DNA of 64,000 bases from Labrys sp. WJW (lineage in GTDB: Bacteria > Pseudomonadota > Alphaproteobacteria > Rhizobiales > Labraceae): contig NZ_LYXZ01000018.1 in the NCBI RefSeq assembly GCF_001676615.1, positions 248,001-312,000 of the forward strand. Direction: 5' to 3'. A model generated the notes under the pieces. The model saw only the letters and a program-made list of their open reading frames with translations, did no database searches and was not told the DNA's origin. The translations under genes and the position numbers were made by a program. Shown one piece after another: positions 1-8,743 of this stretch. Numbering within the stretch: the stretch's first letter is position 1; each line of letters opens with the position of its first letter.

Positions 1-2
1 AC

Positions 3-998
3 GGGGCGCTGGTTCCCCTGCCGGATTACTTTCAGAAGAGCATTGCCGCGGCGAACGCCAAGCCGTTGCCGCCCCTCAGGCCCAAGCCCAATCAGATGCG
101 GGCCATCCGGGCTTCGACCGGGCTGGAGGGCCTGCCGGACCTCATCGTGCATGGCGGCGTACCCACTCCGCCGGAGCGTCCGCGCCCGAATGACTCTCCC
201 GTGGTGTCGGCCTATGCCGCCGACACGCCCTTGCCGCCGGAGCGTCCGGATACCGATATCGACATGGCAGGGCCGGAGCCCGATGGAGCATCCACTCAGG
301 CTGACGCCACGCCGAATGCCAAGCCCGACGCAGCCTTGCCGCCAGGGACCTTGTCACATGCCTTCGTGCCGCTGCCCGTACGCCGGCCCGGTGGTATCGA
401 TGACCGCATGACCACCAATCCAGGCGTCAATGCGCCGCCGCCGGAGACCAAAGTCGCCATGCTCGGCGGAATGCCGGGGGCGGGCATCGCCATCAGCAAC
501 TTGGCGCGCGCCGTGCCGGAAGCGGCAATTGTGAAGGGGGCCTGCAGTGTTGCACAGCCCTATCGCCTGATGGCGCTGGGGCCGAGCAGCCGCACCACAT
601 TGGTGCCGGCCGCGACCGTCGACTACGCCATGGTCAATGGGCTGGTGCGCTGGGAAGCGGGCATGCAGGCCGCCGCCAAGCAATATCTCGGCGAGAATGT
701 CGTCGCCATCAAGGTTGCTGCGTCCTATGTCTGCCGTGGCATGAACAATATTCGTGGCGCCAAGCTCTCCGAGCACGCCAAGGGCAATGCCATCGATATT
801 TCCGGCTATATCACGGCCAGTGGCAAGGAAATCACCGTCCGCCATGATTTCAAGGGCGGGGGCGCCAAGGCTGCCTTCCTGAAGCAGGTGCATGGCGTGA
901 CTTGCGGTGTGTTCCAGGTTGTGCTGGGTCCCGGCTCGGATGGCTATCACGAGGACCATTTCCACATGGATCTCGGCCGCTGGAAGAGTTGCCGGTAA
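3..998 (+). CDS. Extensin-like C-terminal domain protein (5' end outside window)
   Basis: The frame is open to the left edge, so the true start lies upstream. The first ~180 visible residues are Pro/Ala-rich and low in complexity, which suits a flexible periplasmic linker. From about residue 181 (ACSV) to the end is a compact domain of the extensin-like C-terminal family. It has four cysteines (ACSV, YVCRG, VTCGV, KSCR) and two motifs, SEHAKGNAID and HEDHFHMD. These resemble the His/Asp/His zinc-site motifs of M15-type (VanY-like) peptidases, so a cell-wall hydrolase role is possible but inferred. It stands alone, with no operon partner downstream. Family call firm; activity unknown. Confidence 0.8.
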   Translation, partial: GALVPLPDYFQKSIAAANAKPLPPLRPKPNQMRAIRASTGLEGLPDLIVHGGVPTPPERPRPNDSPVVSAYAADTPLPPERPDTDIDMAGPEPDGASTQADATPNAKPDAALPPGTLSHAFVPLPVRRPGGIDDRMTTNPGVNAPPPETKVAMLGGMPGAGIAISNLARAVPEAAIVKGACSVAQPYRLMALGPSSRTTLVPAATVDYAMVNGLVRWEAGMQAAAKQYLGENVVAIKVAASYVCRGMNNIRGAKLSEHAKGNAIDISGYITASGKEITVRHDFKGGGAKAAFLKQVHGVTCGVFQVVLGPGSDGYHEDHFHMDLGRWKSCR

Positions 999-1053
999 GA
1001 CCCTCTCCACTGCTCTTGGCCGCTCCAGGTCCGCCATTGTCGACGACCGACGT

Positions 1054-1284
1054 TCAGCCGTGAATGCTGGCGGCCTTCGTGGTGTGCGGGCATGACGGCA
1101 GCGGTTCGGTGCGGGCCAGGCGAATGAATCGGGCGAGGCGTGCCAGGAGCGAGGCTTTCGTTCGGCTGGGTGGCTCGCTTGCTTCTCGACAGGTCGGTCG
1201 CTCTTCACCATGCAGGGCTGCCTGCGGCGACAGAGCAAGGCTAAGGCCTCTGGTCAGGCCTGCGGCGAGATAAGAATCAATCAT
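1054..1284 (-). CDS. Small basic hypothetical protein divergent from the LysR gene
   Basis: A 76-residue ORF read away from the LysR gene. The start at 1284 is chosen because a strong GGAGGTG Shine-Dalgarno lies six bases before the ATG; longer in-frame starts lack one. The N-terminus (MIDSYLAAGLTRGLSLAL) is mildly hydrophobic and amphipathic, followed by Glu/Arg/Pro-rich sequence and a basic LLARLARFIRLAR helix. I recognise no family. The good ribosome site and the divergent position next to a LysR regulator favour a real gene, possibly the regulator's target. The absence of any recognisable domain keeps confidence moderate. Confidence 0.45.
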   Translation of the reverse strand: MIDSYLAAGLTRGLSLALSPQAALHGEERPTCREASEPPSRTKASLLARLARFIRLARTEPLPSCPHTTKAASIHG

Positions 1285-1417
1285 GATGAGCACCTCCTCG
1301 CCGATTGCGGCAATCCGACGGAATGCTGCATATTGTCCGGAAAAATCGGACATTCGACAAACGAGTTCAGCTTGAATATAGTACCTTATTCATAAGTTCT
1401 GCTTGTGAGTGAAATGC

Positions 1418-2287
1418 ATGGAGACGTTGCCGTCCCTTCCGGCTTTGCGCGTGTTTGCCGTGGCGGGCAGGGCGCTCAGCTTCACGCGTGCGGCGCAGAT
1501 GCTCAACGTCACCCAGGCCGCCGTGTCGCATCAGATCCGGGTGCTGGAAGACCAACTCGGCGCGAAGCTGTTCCAGCGCACCACGCGCAGCCTGCAGCTC
1601 ACCGCCGCCGGGCAGCAATTGCTACCGGCCGCCGTCGCGGCCTTCGGTGAACTCGAGCGGGCGGTTGCCGGCATCAGGCGGGCGCAGAGCCTGCTCTCGA
1701 TCACCACCACGCCCTCCTTCGGCGCCCGCTGGCTGGCGCCGCGCCTGCCTCGCTTTGCCGAGCTCCACCCGGAGATCGAGATTTCTGTGCGCCATACCGA
1801 GACGCCGCTGGATATCGTGGCCGAGGGGATCGATCTTGCCATCCGGGGCGGCCTCGGCAAATGGCCTGGCCTGACGGCTGATTTGATCGGCCCGTCCGTC
1901 ACGCTACCGGTGGCTGCACCGGACTATGTCGAGCGCTTGCGCCTCGCCGAACCGGCGGACCTTGCCCGTGCGCGATTGTTGCATGACCAGGACCGCAGCG
2001 ACTGGCGGGAATGGCTGGCCGTCGCCCATCTCGATCCGGCTTTGGCACACTCCGGACCGACCTTCGACGATGAGAACGTGCTGATAGAGCTGGCGCTTGC
2101 AGGGCAGGGGGTGGGCCTGGTCGTCGGCAGCGTGGTCGAAGGCCTGATCCGGCAGGGACGCCTGGTGGCGCTGTTCGATCGGCAGGTCACCCTCGGCTAC
2201 GGCTATTATCTCGCCTACCCACCAGGAGCCTTGGCGTTGCCCAAGGTGGCGGCCTTCCGGCGTTTCGTGCTGGCGCAAGCACGCTGA
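1418..2287 (+). CDS. LysR-family transcriptional regulator, GcvA-like
   Basis: About 289 residues, normal for the family. The N-terminus (LPSLPALRVFAVAGRALSFTRAAQ, then NVTQAAVSHQIRVLE) is the LysR winged helix-turn-helix. The type is GcvA-like, which characteristically opens with LPSLxALRxF. A periplasmic-binding-like effector domain follows from about residue 90. The ATG at 1418 matches the usual start of the family; an in-frame GTG at 1409 would add three residues, and neither has a strong ribosome site. No glycine-cleavage genes are adjacent, so the target is unknown. The divergent small ORF at 1054-1284 is the nearest candidate. Confidence 0.88.
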   Translation: METLPSLPALRVFAVAGRALSFTRAAQMLNVTQAAVSHQIRVLEDQLGAKLFQRTTRSLQLTAAGQQLLPAAVAAFGELERAVAGIRRAQSLLSITTTPSFGARWLAPRLPRFAELHPEIEISVRHTETPLDIVAEGIDLAIRGGLGKWPGLTADLIGPSVTLPVAAPDYVERLRLAEPADLARARLLHDQDRSDWREWLAVAHLDPALAHSGPTFDDENVLIELALAGQGVGLVVGSVVEGLIRQGRLVALFDRQVTLGYGYYLAYPPGALALPKVAAFRRFVLAQAR

Positions 2288-2292
2288 ACCTT

Positions 2293-2365
2293 ATAGCGCG
2301 GACATCTGTCCGCTCTTGGAAATGTCGCGCATGCAGGAAGGAGCGGACAGGATGTCCGCGCTCCA
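2293..2365. repeat. Inverted doublet of a REP-like palindrome (GCGGACA..TGTCCGC)
   Basis: Two copies of an imperfect palindrome with core GCGGACATC-TGTCCGC face each other across about 25 bases, between the convergent LysR gene and the lipoprotein gene. The same core and arrangement recur at 20106-20192. The architecture resembles a BIME-type (paired REP) element, which could terminate transcription or stabilise mRNA ends. No REP-associated transposase is visible in the window. Confidence 0.7.
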
Positions 2366-2372
2366 GGGAAGC

Positions 2373-2819
2373 TCATTCCGGCCGGCAGCTCAGCGCCTTG
2401 ACCGGCCGGCCCGGCTTCCACTCGATGTCGTTGCCGCTCCAGAAGCGCTCCTGCCTGTCCGGTGCATAGGTCCCGCTCGCATCGATCTGACAGGTGATAG
2501 CGGCGGAATCGGCCGGGACCACCCCGACGGCGTGGTAGTCTTCGCCGCTCGCTTCGATGCGCAACGTGTCTCCGCCGGGAGAGGCAGTCCCGGCTTCACC
2601 GCTGCTGAGCGAAAAGCGTCCCCGCTGGTCCGTACTGGTGAGCGTCGAGCGGCTTGGTCGATGCGAGTTAGTCACGCGGATCTGTGCTCCAGCGACAGGG
2701 CGGCCTTCGTCGAGAAGCACGCCTGTCACGCTGGGCCGATCCAAAGCGGATAATCCGGCGGGGCGGCAGGCCGCCAAGGCAAGGCAGGCGGCAAGCGCGG
2801 CAAATCGCGGCCCGATCAT
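2373..2819 (-). CDS. Putative lipoprotein with a carboxypeptidase-regulatory-like (beta-sandwich) domain
   Basis: 148 residues. The ATG at 2819 is preceded by GGAG at a proper distance. A hydrophobic signal ends in lipobox LAAC, giving lipidation at Cys18. The segment SVTGVLLDEGRPVAGAQIRV followed by TDQRGRFSL has the pattern of small carboxypeptidase-regulatory/Cna-B-like beta domains, often found in extracytoplasmic proteins. Two further cysteines (ITCQ, LSCRPE) could form a disulphide. It converges on the LysR gene with a REP doublet between them. Specific role unknown. Confidence 0.65.
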   Translation of the reverse strand: MIGPRFAALAACLALAACRPAGLSALDRPSVTGVLLDEGRPVAGAQIRVTNSHRPSRSTLTSTDQRGRFSLSSGEAGTASPGGDTLRIEASGEDYHAVGVVPADSAAITCQIDASGTYAPDRQERFWSGNDIEWKPGRPVKALSCRPE

Positions 2820-2956
2820 CCAAAGTCTCCGCAGCTGCAACGTGGCAATAACCGGTGTGAAGGGCGATGATGGCGAAACGTGGCCGTTTTTTTGGGCGAT
2901 GCGGCATCATCATCTCTTATGGTCCCGAGCAAGACACCATCTCGAAAGGAAGGCCG

Positions 2957-3175
2957 ATGGCCTGGATCCTGATTCGCCTATTCCTGACAGCTGTGGTGCT
3001 GGCAGCGCCTCTGGCGGCACAGGCGGGAGAATCCTGCCGCTCTCAGATCCAGCGCGGGGCCACGGTGATCGATAGCTATGTCATGGACTTCGGTCCGCGC
3101 GACAAGCTCTACGTCTACATCCTGCGCTTGCCCGACGGACAGACCGCGAAATGCACCACGCGCAAGGCGCTTTGA
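2957..3175 (+). CDS. Small secreted hypothetical protein
   Basis: 72 residues. An AGGAAGG ribosome site precedes the ATG at 2957; longer starts upstream lack one. The N-terminal signal peptide (WILIRLFLTAVVLAAPLAAQA) predicts cleavage near residue 23. The mature part is about 49 residues with two cysteines (ESCRS, AKCTT), suggesting one disulphide in the periplasm, and it ends in a basic tail. No family recognised. It lies in the same orientation as carB but is separated from it by a long palindrome and a terminator-like hairpin, so it is probably its own unit. Confidence 0.6.
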   Translation: MAWILIRLFLTAVVLAAPLAAQAGESCRSQIQRGATVIDSYVMDFGPRDKLYVYILRLPDGQTAKCTTRKAL

Positions 3176-3287
3176 ACGATCCCTCGACCCACAATTTCCG
3201 CGAGGATCGCCACTTTCCTCAGTCGACCGCATTCGGCCCCTTTCGCAAGACGCCAAAATGGTTTAGTCGGTCCGCTCGATCCGCCGC

Positions 3288-3336
3288 AGCCGAACTGTGT
3301 CGGCCCGAACCGCGTTCGGGCCGACACAGTTCGGCT
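3288..3336. repeat. Perfect 23-bp inverted repeat upstream of carB
   Basis: Arms 3288-3310 and 3314-3336 are exactly complementary, with only CGC between them. No T-run follows directly, so this is not a classic terminator. It lies 74 bases before the carB start and next to the terminator-like hairpin at 3354-3380. It may be a dispersed palindromic element or part of a carB leader structure. Confidence 0.85.
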
Positions 3337-3353
3337 GGAGCCATGAATCCTTG

Positions 3354-3380
3354 GCCGTGGAGTCCCCTCCGCGGCTTTTT
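3354..3380 (+). terminator. Terminator or attenuator hairpin just before carB
   Basis: A 9-bp stem (GCCGTGGAG / CTCCGCGGC, one G-T pair) with a four-base loop is followed directly by five T residues, 30 bases before the carB ATG. It could end transcription of the small secreted gene upstream. If carB transcription starts further upstream, it could instead act as an attenuator. Confidence 0.6.
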
Positions 3381-3409
3381 CATGCCGGCCCTCCCAAATC
3401 GGACGAGCG

Positions 3410-6400
3410 ATGCCAAAACGTAGCGACATTTCCTCCATCCTGATCATCGGCGCTGGCCCGATCGTCATCGGCCAAGCCTGCGAATTCGACTATTCGGGCA
3501 CGCAGGCCGTCAAGGCCCTGCGCGAGGAAGGGTATCGCGTCATCCTGGTCAATTCCAATCCGGCCACGATCATGACCGACCCGGATCTGGCGGATGCGAC
3601 CTATGTCGAGCCGATCACGCCCGAGATCGTCGCCAAGATCATCGAGAAGGAGCGCCCCGACGCGCTGCTGCCGACCATGGGCGGCCAGACCGCGCTCAAC
3701 ACCGCTCTCAAGCTCGCCGAGATGGGCGTGCTGGAGAAGTTCGGCGTCGAGATGATCGGTGCCGATGCCGACGCCATCGACAAGGCCGAGGACCGCGAGC
3801 GCTTCCGCGAGGCAATGACCAAGATCGGCCTGGAGACACCGCGCTCGCGCCTGGCCCACAGCCTCTCCGAGGCGTTGGAGGCGCTGGATTATATCGGTCT
3901 GCCGGCAATCATCCGTCCCTCCTTCACCCTGGGCGGTACAGGCGGCGGTATCGCCTACAACAAGGCAGAGTTCATCGACATCATCGAACGCGGCCTCGAC
4001 GCCTCGCCGACCACCCAGGTCCTGGTCGAGGAGAGCGTGCTCGGCTGGAAGGAGTTCGAGATGGAGGTCGTCCGCGACAAGGCGGACAATGCCATCATCG
4101 TCTGCTCGATCGAGAACATCGATCCGATGGGCGTGCATACCGGCGATTCCATCACCGTCGCGCCGGCGCTGACGCTGACGGACAAGGAATACCAGATCAT
4201 GCGCAACGCCTCGATCGCGGTGCTGCGCGAGATCGGGGTGGAGACGGGCGGCTCCAACGTGCAGTTCGCCGTCGATCCGGCCACCGGCCGCCTTGTCGTC
4301 ATCGAGATGAATCCGCGCGTGTCGCGCTCCTCGGCGCTGGCTTCCAAGGCTACGGGCTTCCCGATCGCCAAGGTCGCCGCCAAGCTCGCAGTCGGCTATA
4401 CGCTGGATGAGATCGAGAACGACATCACCGGCGGCGCGACTCCGGCCTCTTTCGAGCCGACGATCGACTACGTCGTCACCAAGATCCCGCGCTTCGCCTT
4501 CGAGAAGTTTCCGGGCGCCGAGCCGATCCTCTCCACCGCGATGAAGTCGGTCGGCGAGGCGATGGCTATCGGCCGCACCTTCCAGGAAAGCCTGCAGAAG
4601 GCCTTGCGTTCGCTCGAGACCGGCCTCAACGGCCTCGACGAGATCGAGATCGACGGGCTCGGCCAGGGCGACGACAAGAATGCCATCCGCGCCGCGCTCG
4701 GCAAGCCGACGCCGGACCGCCTGCTCAACATCGCCCAGGCCATGCGCCTCGGCTTGTCGGACGCAGAGATCCACGGCGTATGCAAGGTCGACCCCTGGTT
4801 CCTGGCTCAGATCCGCGGCATCGTCGAGACCGAGCAGAAGGTGCGCGAGATCGGCCTGCCCAGGACGCCGGGCGCCCTGCGCTCCCTCAAGGCGATGGGC
4901 TTTGCCGATCGTCGCCTCGATGCGCTGGCGGGTATTCCGGAAGGAACGGTCAAGAATCTGCGGACCGAGCTCGCGGTGCATCCCGTCTTCAAGCGCATCG
5001 ACACCTGCGCCGCCGAATTCGCCTCGCCCACCGCCTATATGTATTCGACCTATGCGCCGCCCTTCGTCGGCGCGCCGGCCGACGAGGCCGATCCGTCCGA
5101 TCGCAAGAAGGTCGTCATCCTCGGCGGCGGTCCCAACCGCATTGGCCAGGGCATCGAGTTCGACTATTGCTGCTGCCATGCCTGCTTCGCACTTTCGGAC
5201 GCGGGGTACGAGACCATCATGGTCAACTGCAATCCCGAGACGGTGTCGACCGACTACGACACCTCGGACCGCCTCTATTTCGAACCGCTGACGGCCGAGG
5301 ACGTGCTGGAGATCCTTGAGGTCGAAAAGTCCAAGGGAACGCTGCACGGTGTCATCGTGCAGTTCGGCGGGCAGACGCCGCTGAAGCTGGCGGCTGCTCT
5401 GGAGGAGGCCGGCATTCCCATCCTCGGTACCACGCCCGATGCGATCGATCTTGCCGAGGACCGCGACCGCTTCAAGCGGCTGCTCGACAAGCTCGGTCTG
5501 CGCCAGCCCAAGAACGGCATCGCCTACTCGGTCGAGCAGGCACGCTTGGTCGTGGCCGATCTCGGCCTGCCGCTGGTGGTACGCCCGTCTTACGTGCTCG
5601 GCGGACGCGCCATGGCGATCATCCGCGACGAGGTCGCCTTCGACGACTATCTGCTCGGCACCCTTCCGCAAATGGTGCCGCCGGAGATCAAGACGCGTTA
5701 TCCCAACGACAAGACAGGCCAGATCAACACGCTGCTGGGCAAGAACCCGTTGCTGTTCGATCGCTATCTCTCCGACGCGGTCGAGGTCGATGTCGATGTG
5801 CTGGCCGATGGCAAGGACGTCTTCGTCGCCGGCATCATGGAGCATATCGAGGAAGCGGGCATCCATTCCGGCGATTCGGCCTGTTCGCTGCCGCCGCGTT
5901 CATTGAGCCCGGAAATCCTGGCCGAACTGGAACGCCAGTCCAAGGCGATGGCCCTCGCCCTCGATGTCGGCGGCCTGATGAATGTGCAATACGCCATCAA
6001 GGACGGCCTGATCTACGTGCTTGAGGTCAATCCGCGCGCTTCGCGCACGGTGCCCTTCGTGGCGAAGGTGATCGGGGAGCCGATCGCCAAGATCGCCTCT
6101 CGGGTGATGGCTGGCGAAAGCCTGGCCTCCTTCGACCTGAAGGCCAAGAAGCTCGATCACATCGCCGTCAAGGAAGTTGTGCATCCCTTCGCGCGCTTCC
6201 CGGGTGTCGATACGGTGCTGGGCCCCGAGATGCGCTCGACTGGCGAAGTCATCGGACTCGATCGTGACTATGCCGTCGCCTTCGCCAAGAGCCAGCTCGG
6301 TGCCGGTGTCACCGTTCCCTCCAGTGGCACTGTGTTCGTGTCGGTGAAGGAAAGCGACAAGCCGCGTATCCTCGATTCGATGCGGCTGCTTGCCGGACTG

Positions 6401-6715
6401 GGTTTCGCGATCGTCGCCACCGATGGTACGCAGCAGTTCCTCGCCGGCCACGGCGTCGAGGCCACGCGTATCAACAAGGTGTTGGAAGGCCGCCCGCACA
6501 TCGTGGATGCCATCAAGAATGGCAGCGTCCAGCTGGTGTTCAACACCACGGAGGGAGCGCAGGCCCTGGCGGATTCGCGTTCGTTGCGGCGTGCCGCCCT
6601 CTTGCATAAAGTCCCATATTACACCACTCTCTTCGGAGCGGTGGCGGCTGCGCAGGGGATCAAGGCCAATAAGGGCGGTGATCTGGAAGTGCGGGCGCTG
6701 CAGTCCTATTTCTGA
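3410..6715 (+). CDS. carB: Carbamoyl-phosphate synthase large subunit
   Basis: 1101 residues, close to the usual CarB length. It makes carbamoyl phosphate from bicarbonate, glutamine-derived ammonia and 2 ATP for arginine and pyrimidine synthesis, in complex with CarA, which is not in this window. The two homologous ATP-grasp halves are plain: each opens with a glycine-rich [11 protein letters not shown] or [13 protein letters not shown] motif plus EFDY, and contains an [12 protein letters not shown] or [12 protein letters not shown] metal/ATP segment. The C-terminal ~150 residues ([12 protein letters not shown]...FNTTEGAQ...YYTTLFGA) form the MGS-like allosteric domain. GreA follows 122 bases downstream. 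Carbamoyl phosphate supply may be leader-regulated (see the hairpins at 3288-3380). Confidence 0.99.
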   Translation: MPKRSDISSILIIGAGPIVIGQACEFDYSGTQAVKALREEGYRVILVNSNPATIMTDPDLADATYVEPITPEIVAKIIEKERPDALLPTMGGQTALNTALKLAEMGVLEKFGVEMIGADADAIDKAEDRERFREAMTKIGLETPRSRLAHSLSEALEALDYIGLPAIIRPSFTLGGTGGGIAYNKAEFIDIIERGLDASPTTQVLVEESVLGWKEFEMEVVRDKADNAIIVCSIENIDPMGVHTGDSITVAPALTLTDKEYQIMRNASIAVLREIGVETGGSNVQFAVDPATGRLVVIEMNPRVSRSSALASKATGFPIAKVAAKLAVGYTLDEIENDITGGATPASFEPTIDYVVTKIPRFAFEKFPGAEPILSTAMKSVGEAMAIGRTFQESLQKALRSLETGLNGLDEIEIDGLGQGDDKNAIRAALGKPTPDRLLNIAQAMRLGLSDAEIHGVCKVDPWFLAQIRGIVETEQKVREIGLPRTPGALRSLKAMGFADRRLDALAGIPEGTVKNLRTELAVHPVFKRIDTCAAEFASPTAYMYSTYAPPFVGAPADEADPSDRKKVVILGGGPNRIGQGIEFDYCCCHACFALSDAGYETIMVNCNPETVSTDYDTSDRLYFEPLTAEDVLEILEVEKSKGTLHGVIVQFGGQTPLKLAAALEEAGIPILGTTPDAIDLAEDRDRFKRLLDKLGLRQPKNGIAYSVEQARLVVADLGLPLVVRPSYVLGGRAMAIIRDEVAFDDYLLGTLPQMVPPEIKTRYPNDKTGQINTLLGKNPLLFDRYLSDAVEVDVDVLADGKDVFVAGIMEHIEEAGIHSGDSACSLPPRSLSPEILAELERQSKAMALALDVGGLMNVQYAIKDGLIYVLEVNPRASRTVPFVAKVIGEPIAKIASRVMAGESLASFDLKAKKLDHIAVKEVVHPFARFPGVDTVLGPEMRSTGEVIGLDRDYAVAFAKSQLGAGVTVPSSGTVFVSVKESDKPRILDSMRLLAGLGFAIVATDGTQQFLAGHGVEATRINKVLEGRPHIVDAIKNGSVQLVFNTTEGAQALADSRSLRRAALLHKVPYYTTLFGAVAAAQGIKANKGGDLEVRALQSYF

Positions 6716-6837
6716 AGGAGGCGCCTTCGCCCATTGGGGCGAGGGTACCGTTGTATTGCAAATCCGATATGTCAGCCGCGCCGGGAAAGTCCGTCCGGCG
6801 CGTATCTTTTTTGCGTTTGGAAAGAGAAGACGAAGCA

Positions 6838-7311
6838 ATGGACAAGATCCCGATGACGCCGGCAGGCCATGCCGCGCTCGAGGCAGAATTGAGGGAACGG
6901 CAACAGATCGAACGGCCGCGTATCATCGCGGCGATTTCCGAAGCACGTTCCCATGGCGACCTTTCCGAGAACGCCGAATACCATGCGGCCAAGGAAGCGC
7001 AGGGCCACAATGAAGGCCGCGTCGCCGAGCTCGAAGATATTCTGTCGCGCGCCGAAGTGATCGATATTTCGAAGCTGTCTGGCGACACCGTCAAATTCGG
7101 GGCCCATGTCACGCTGATCGACGAGGACACGGAAGAAGAGAAGACTTATCAGATCGTTGGCGAGAGCGAAGCCGATGTGCGCTCCGGCAAGATCTCGATC
7201 GGCTCGCCGCTTGCCCGCGCGCTGGTGGGCAAGAAGATCGGGGTTTCCGTCGAGGTCAACACCCCCAAGGGCCCCAAGGCCTATGAGATCGCCAACGTCG
7301 CCTGGCGCTGA
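6838..7311 (+). CDS. greA: Transcription elongation factor GreA
   Basis: 157 residues, the standard GreA length. It enters the RNA polymerase secondary channel and stimulates cleavage of backtracked RNA. The start at 6838 ([10 protein letters not shown]) is the conserved GreA beginning, preceded by GAGAAG. The N-terminal coiled coil carries the acidic tip region [15 protein letters not shown], followed by a C-terminal FKBP-like domain ([15 protein letters not shown]). An in-frame upstream start at 6751 would add 29 residues not found in GreA. A strong terminator lies 31 bases after the stop. Confidence 0.98.
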   Translation: MDKIPMTPAGHAALEAELRERQQIERPRIIAAISEARSHGDLSENAEYHAAKEAQGHNEGRVAELEDILSRAEVIDISKLSGDTVKFGAHVTLIDEDTEEEKTYQIVGESEADVRSGKISIGSPLARALVGKKIGVSVEVNTPKGPKAYEIANVAWR

Positions 7312-7341
7312 GCCGCCCGCCGACCCCAGACCCTTCTGACG

Positions 7342-7374
7342 AAACGCCGCATCCTATCGGATGCGGCGTTTTGC
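7342..7374 (+). terminator. Rho-independent terminator of greA
   Basis: AACGCCGCATCC and GGATGCGGCGTT form a perfect 12-bp stem around a four-base loop, followed by a short T run. It lies directly after greA. Confidence 0.85.
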
Positions 7375-7482
7375 TGTGCATGCGTTGCTGTCGAAGACAT
7401 AGCGACATGGTCGCGCGAATTTGCTTCGATTGGTGGCGCAACGCGTTCTATAGAAAGCGAATATCGTGATCAGGAGGCTATC

Positions 7483-7965
7483 ATGACTTCAGGACGTGTC
7501 GGGCGCAGAAGCTTCCTGGCCATGGGTGCCGGTCTGCTGCTCACCGGGTGCGCCACTTCCTATGCCGACAATCCGGCCATTCCAGTCATCCGTCGGGTGC
7601 AGGTCAGCGGGAGCGGCAATCTCTGGCTCCAGCGCATGCCGCCTTTTCTCCAGCGCAATCTCGTCCGGCAGCTCGGCTCGCGTTACCAGCCAAGCGCGAA
7701 GGGTGGCGCGACATTGTCGGTAGTGCTCACCGACATCAGTTTTCCCGTGGATTCGGATGGAGGCCTGATCAGCTTCGACAGCGTCGACACGCTCGATGGC
7801 CGGGTCACGCTCTTGTCGTCTTCAGGCGGCGTGATCAAGAGCTTCCCGCTCTTTGCCACTACGAGCTCGGTGGATGCCGCTCCTGAAGTGCCCGACCCGA
7901 CGCCGCGCCGCTACGATTGGCTGGCGTCCAGCTACGCACATTGGCTGCTGAGTAAGCTGGTTTAG
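7483..7965 (+). CDS. Hypothetical lipoprotein
   Basis: 160 residues, with AGGAGG before the ATG. The N-terminus GRRSFLAMGAGLLLTGC is a lipoprotein signal with lipobox LTGC. The RRSF lead-in could also suit Tat export, which is inferred. The rest (about 137 residues) contains beta-rich segments such as GGATLSVVLTDISFPVDSDG and ends YDWLASSYAHWLLSKLV. I do not recognise the family. The pattern recalls small outer-membrane accessory lipoproteins, but this is not strong enough for a name. The stop codon TAG is the first triplet of the dispersed element at 7963-8067. Confidence 0.75.
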   Translation: MTSGRVGRRSFLAMGAGLLLTGCATSYADNPAIPVIRRVQVSGSGNLWLQRMPPFLQRNLVRQLGSRYQPSAKGGATLSVVLTDISFPVDSDGGLISFDSVDTLDGRVTLLSSSGGVIKSFPLFATTSSVDAAPEVPDPTPRRYDWLASSYAHWLLSKLV

Positions 7966-8067
7966 AGCGGTTTCCAGAAAAGTTGATAGACTTTTCGATT
8001 AAGAGATCGCGTCAAAGCAAAGAGTTAGAGAGCAAAGTGCGATTTAGGCAAATCGTACCTTGCTCTA
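7963..8067. repeat. Dispersed TAGAGC-ended palindromic element, copy 1
   Basis: A 105-bp element running from TAGAGC to GCTCTA, containing a hairpin at 8029-8066 (AGAGCAAAGTGCGATTT pairing with its near complement). It is clearly related to 48435-48537. It fills the gap between two convergent genes, and both of their TAG stop codons lie in its ends. It may act as a bidirectional terminator. Confidence 0.8.
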
Positions 8068-8550
8068 GGCCCCTTCGCTCACGTCGAGCTCGAGGGGAAC
8101 GATCGGATCATCCTTGATGGAACGCAGCGTCAGCGCGGTCTTGACGTTGCGCACGGCTGGCCCGGCCGTCAGTTCGGCCACGAAGGCCTGGAAGGAACGC
8201 AGGTCCTTCGCCACGCATTTCAGCACGAAGTCGACGTCGCCGGACAGCATCCAGCATTCGCGTACCAAGGGCTGATTCTTCACATAGGTTTCGAAGGACT
8301 GCAGATCCGCCCCTGCCTGTGAGGTCAGGTTGACCATGGCGAAGATGGTGATCTCGTAGCCCAGCGAAGCCTCGTCGAGCAGGGTGCGGTAGCCCTTGAT
8401 CACACCGGCATCTTCGAGGGCCCGCACACGCCGCAGGCAGGGGGGCGCTGAAATGCCGACGCGCTTGGCCAGTTCCACATTGGTCATGCGGCCATCGGCC
8501 TGTAGTTCCTGCAGGATTTTCCAGTCAACAGCATCAAGGCGTGCGCGCAC
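8065..8550 (-). CDS. Lrp/AsnC-family transcriptional regulator
   Basis: 161 residues, the typical Lrp size. The N-terminal helix-turn-helix is clear: LDAVDWKILQELQADGRMTN, then VELAKRVGISAPPCLRRVRALE. A C-terminal RAM/AsnC ligand-binding domain follows (VRECWMLSGDVDFVLKCVAKDL). Such proteins are amino-acid-responsive regulators that form octamers. No amino-acid gene is adjacent, so no target is proposed. The start at 8550 gives the usual family beginning. Its TAG stop lies within the end of the dispersed element at 7963-8067. Confidence 0.93.
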   Translation of the reverse strand: MRARLDAVDWKILQELQADGRMTNVELAKRVGISAPPCLRRVRALEDAGVIKGYRTLLDEASLGYEITIFAMVNLTSQAGADLQSFETYVKNQPLVRECWMLSGDVDFVLKCVAKDLRSFQAFVAELTAGPAVRNVKTALTLRSIKDDPIVPLELDVSEGA

Positions 8551-8743
8551 GATAAGCTTTCCGATTAACAGCGGTTACGCCGTCCTAAACCGGGGAGAAC
8601 AGGCAAGCAAGCATCTTTGTTACCCAATCGGCCTTGCTGCGTGAAACAAACTTGCGTGTGCGGAAAATCTGCCGGGCCGGCATTGCAGCGGATGCGCTGC
8701 CGGCCCGTGGAGTCTTGCCCGATACTGGGAAAGGTGCGGAGGA

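Noticed and set aside
3380..5866. Very long minus-strand open frame opposite carB
   Set aside because: GC-rich antisense shadow of a certain gene; arginine/leucine/aspartate-rich translation with no domain and no ribosome site.
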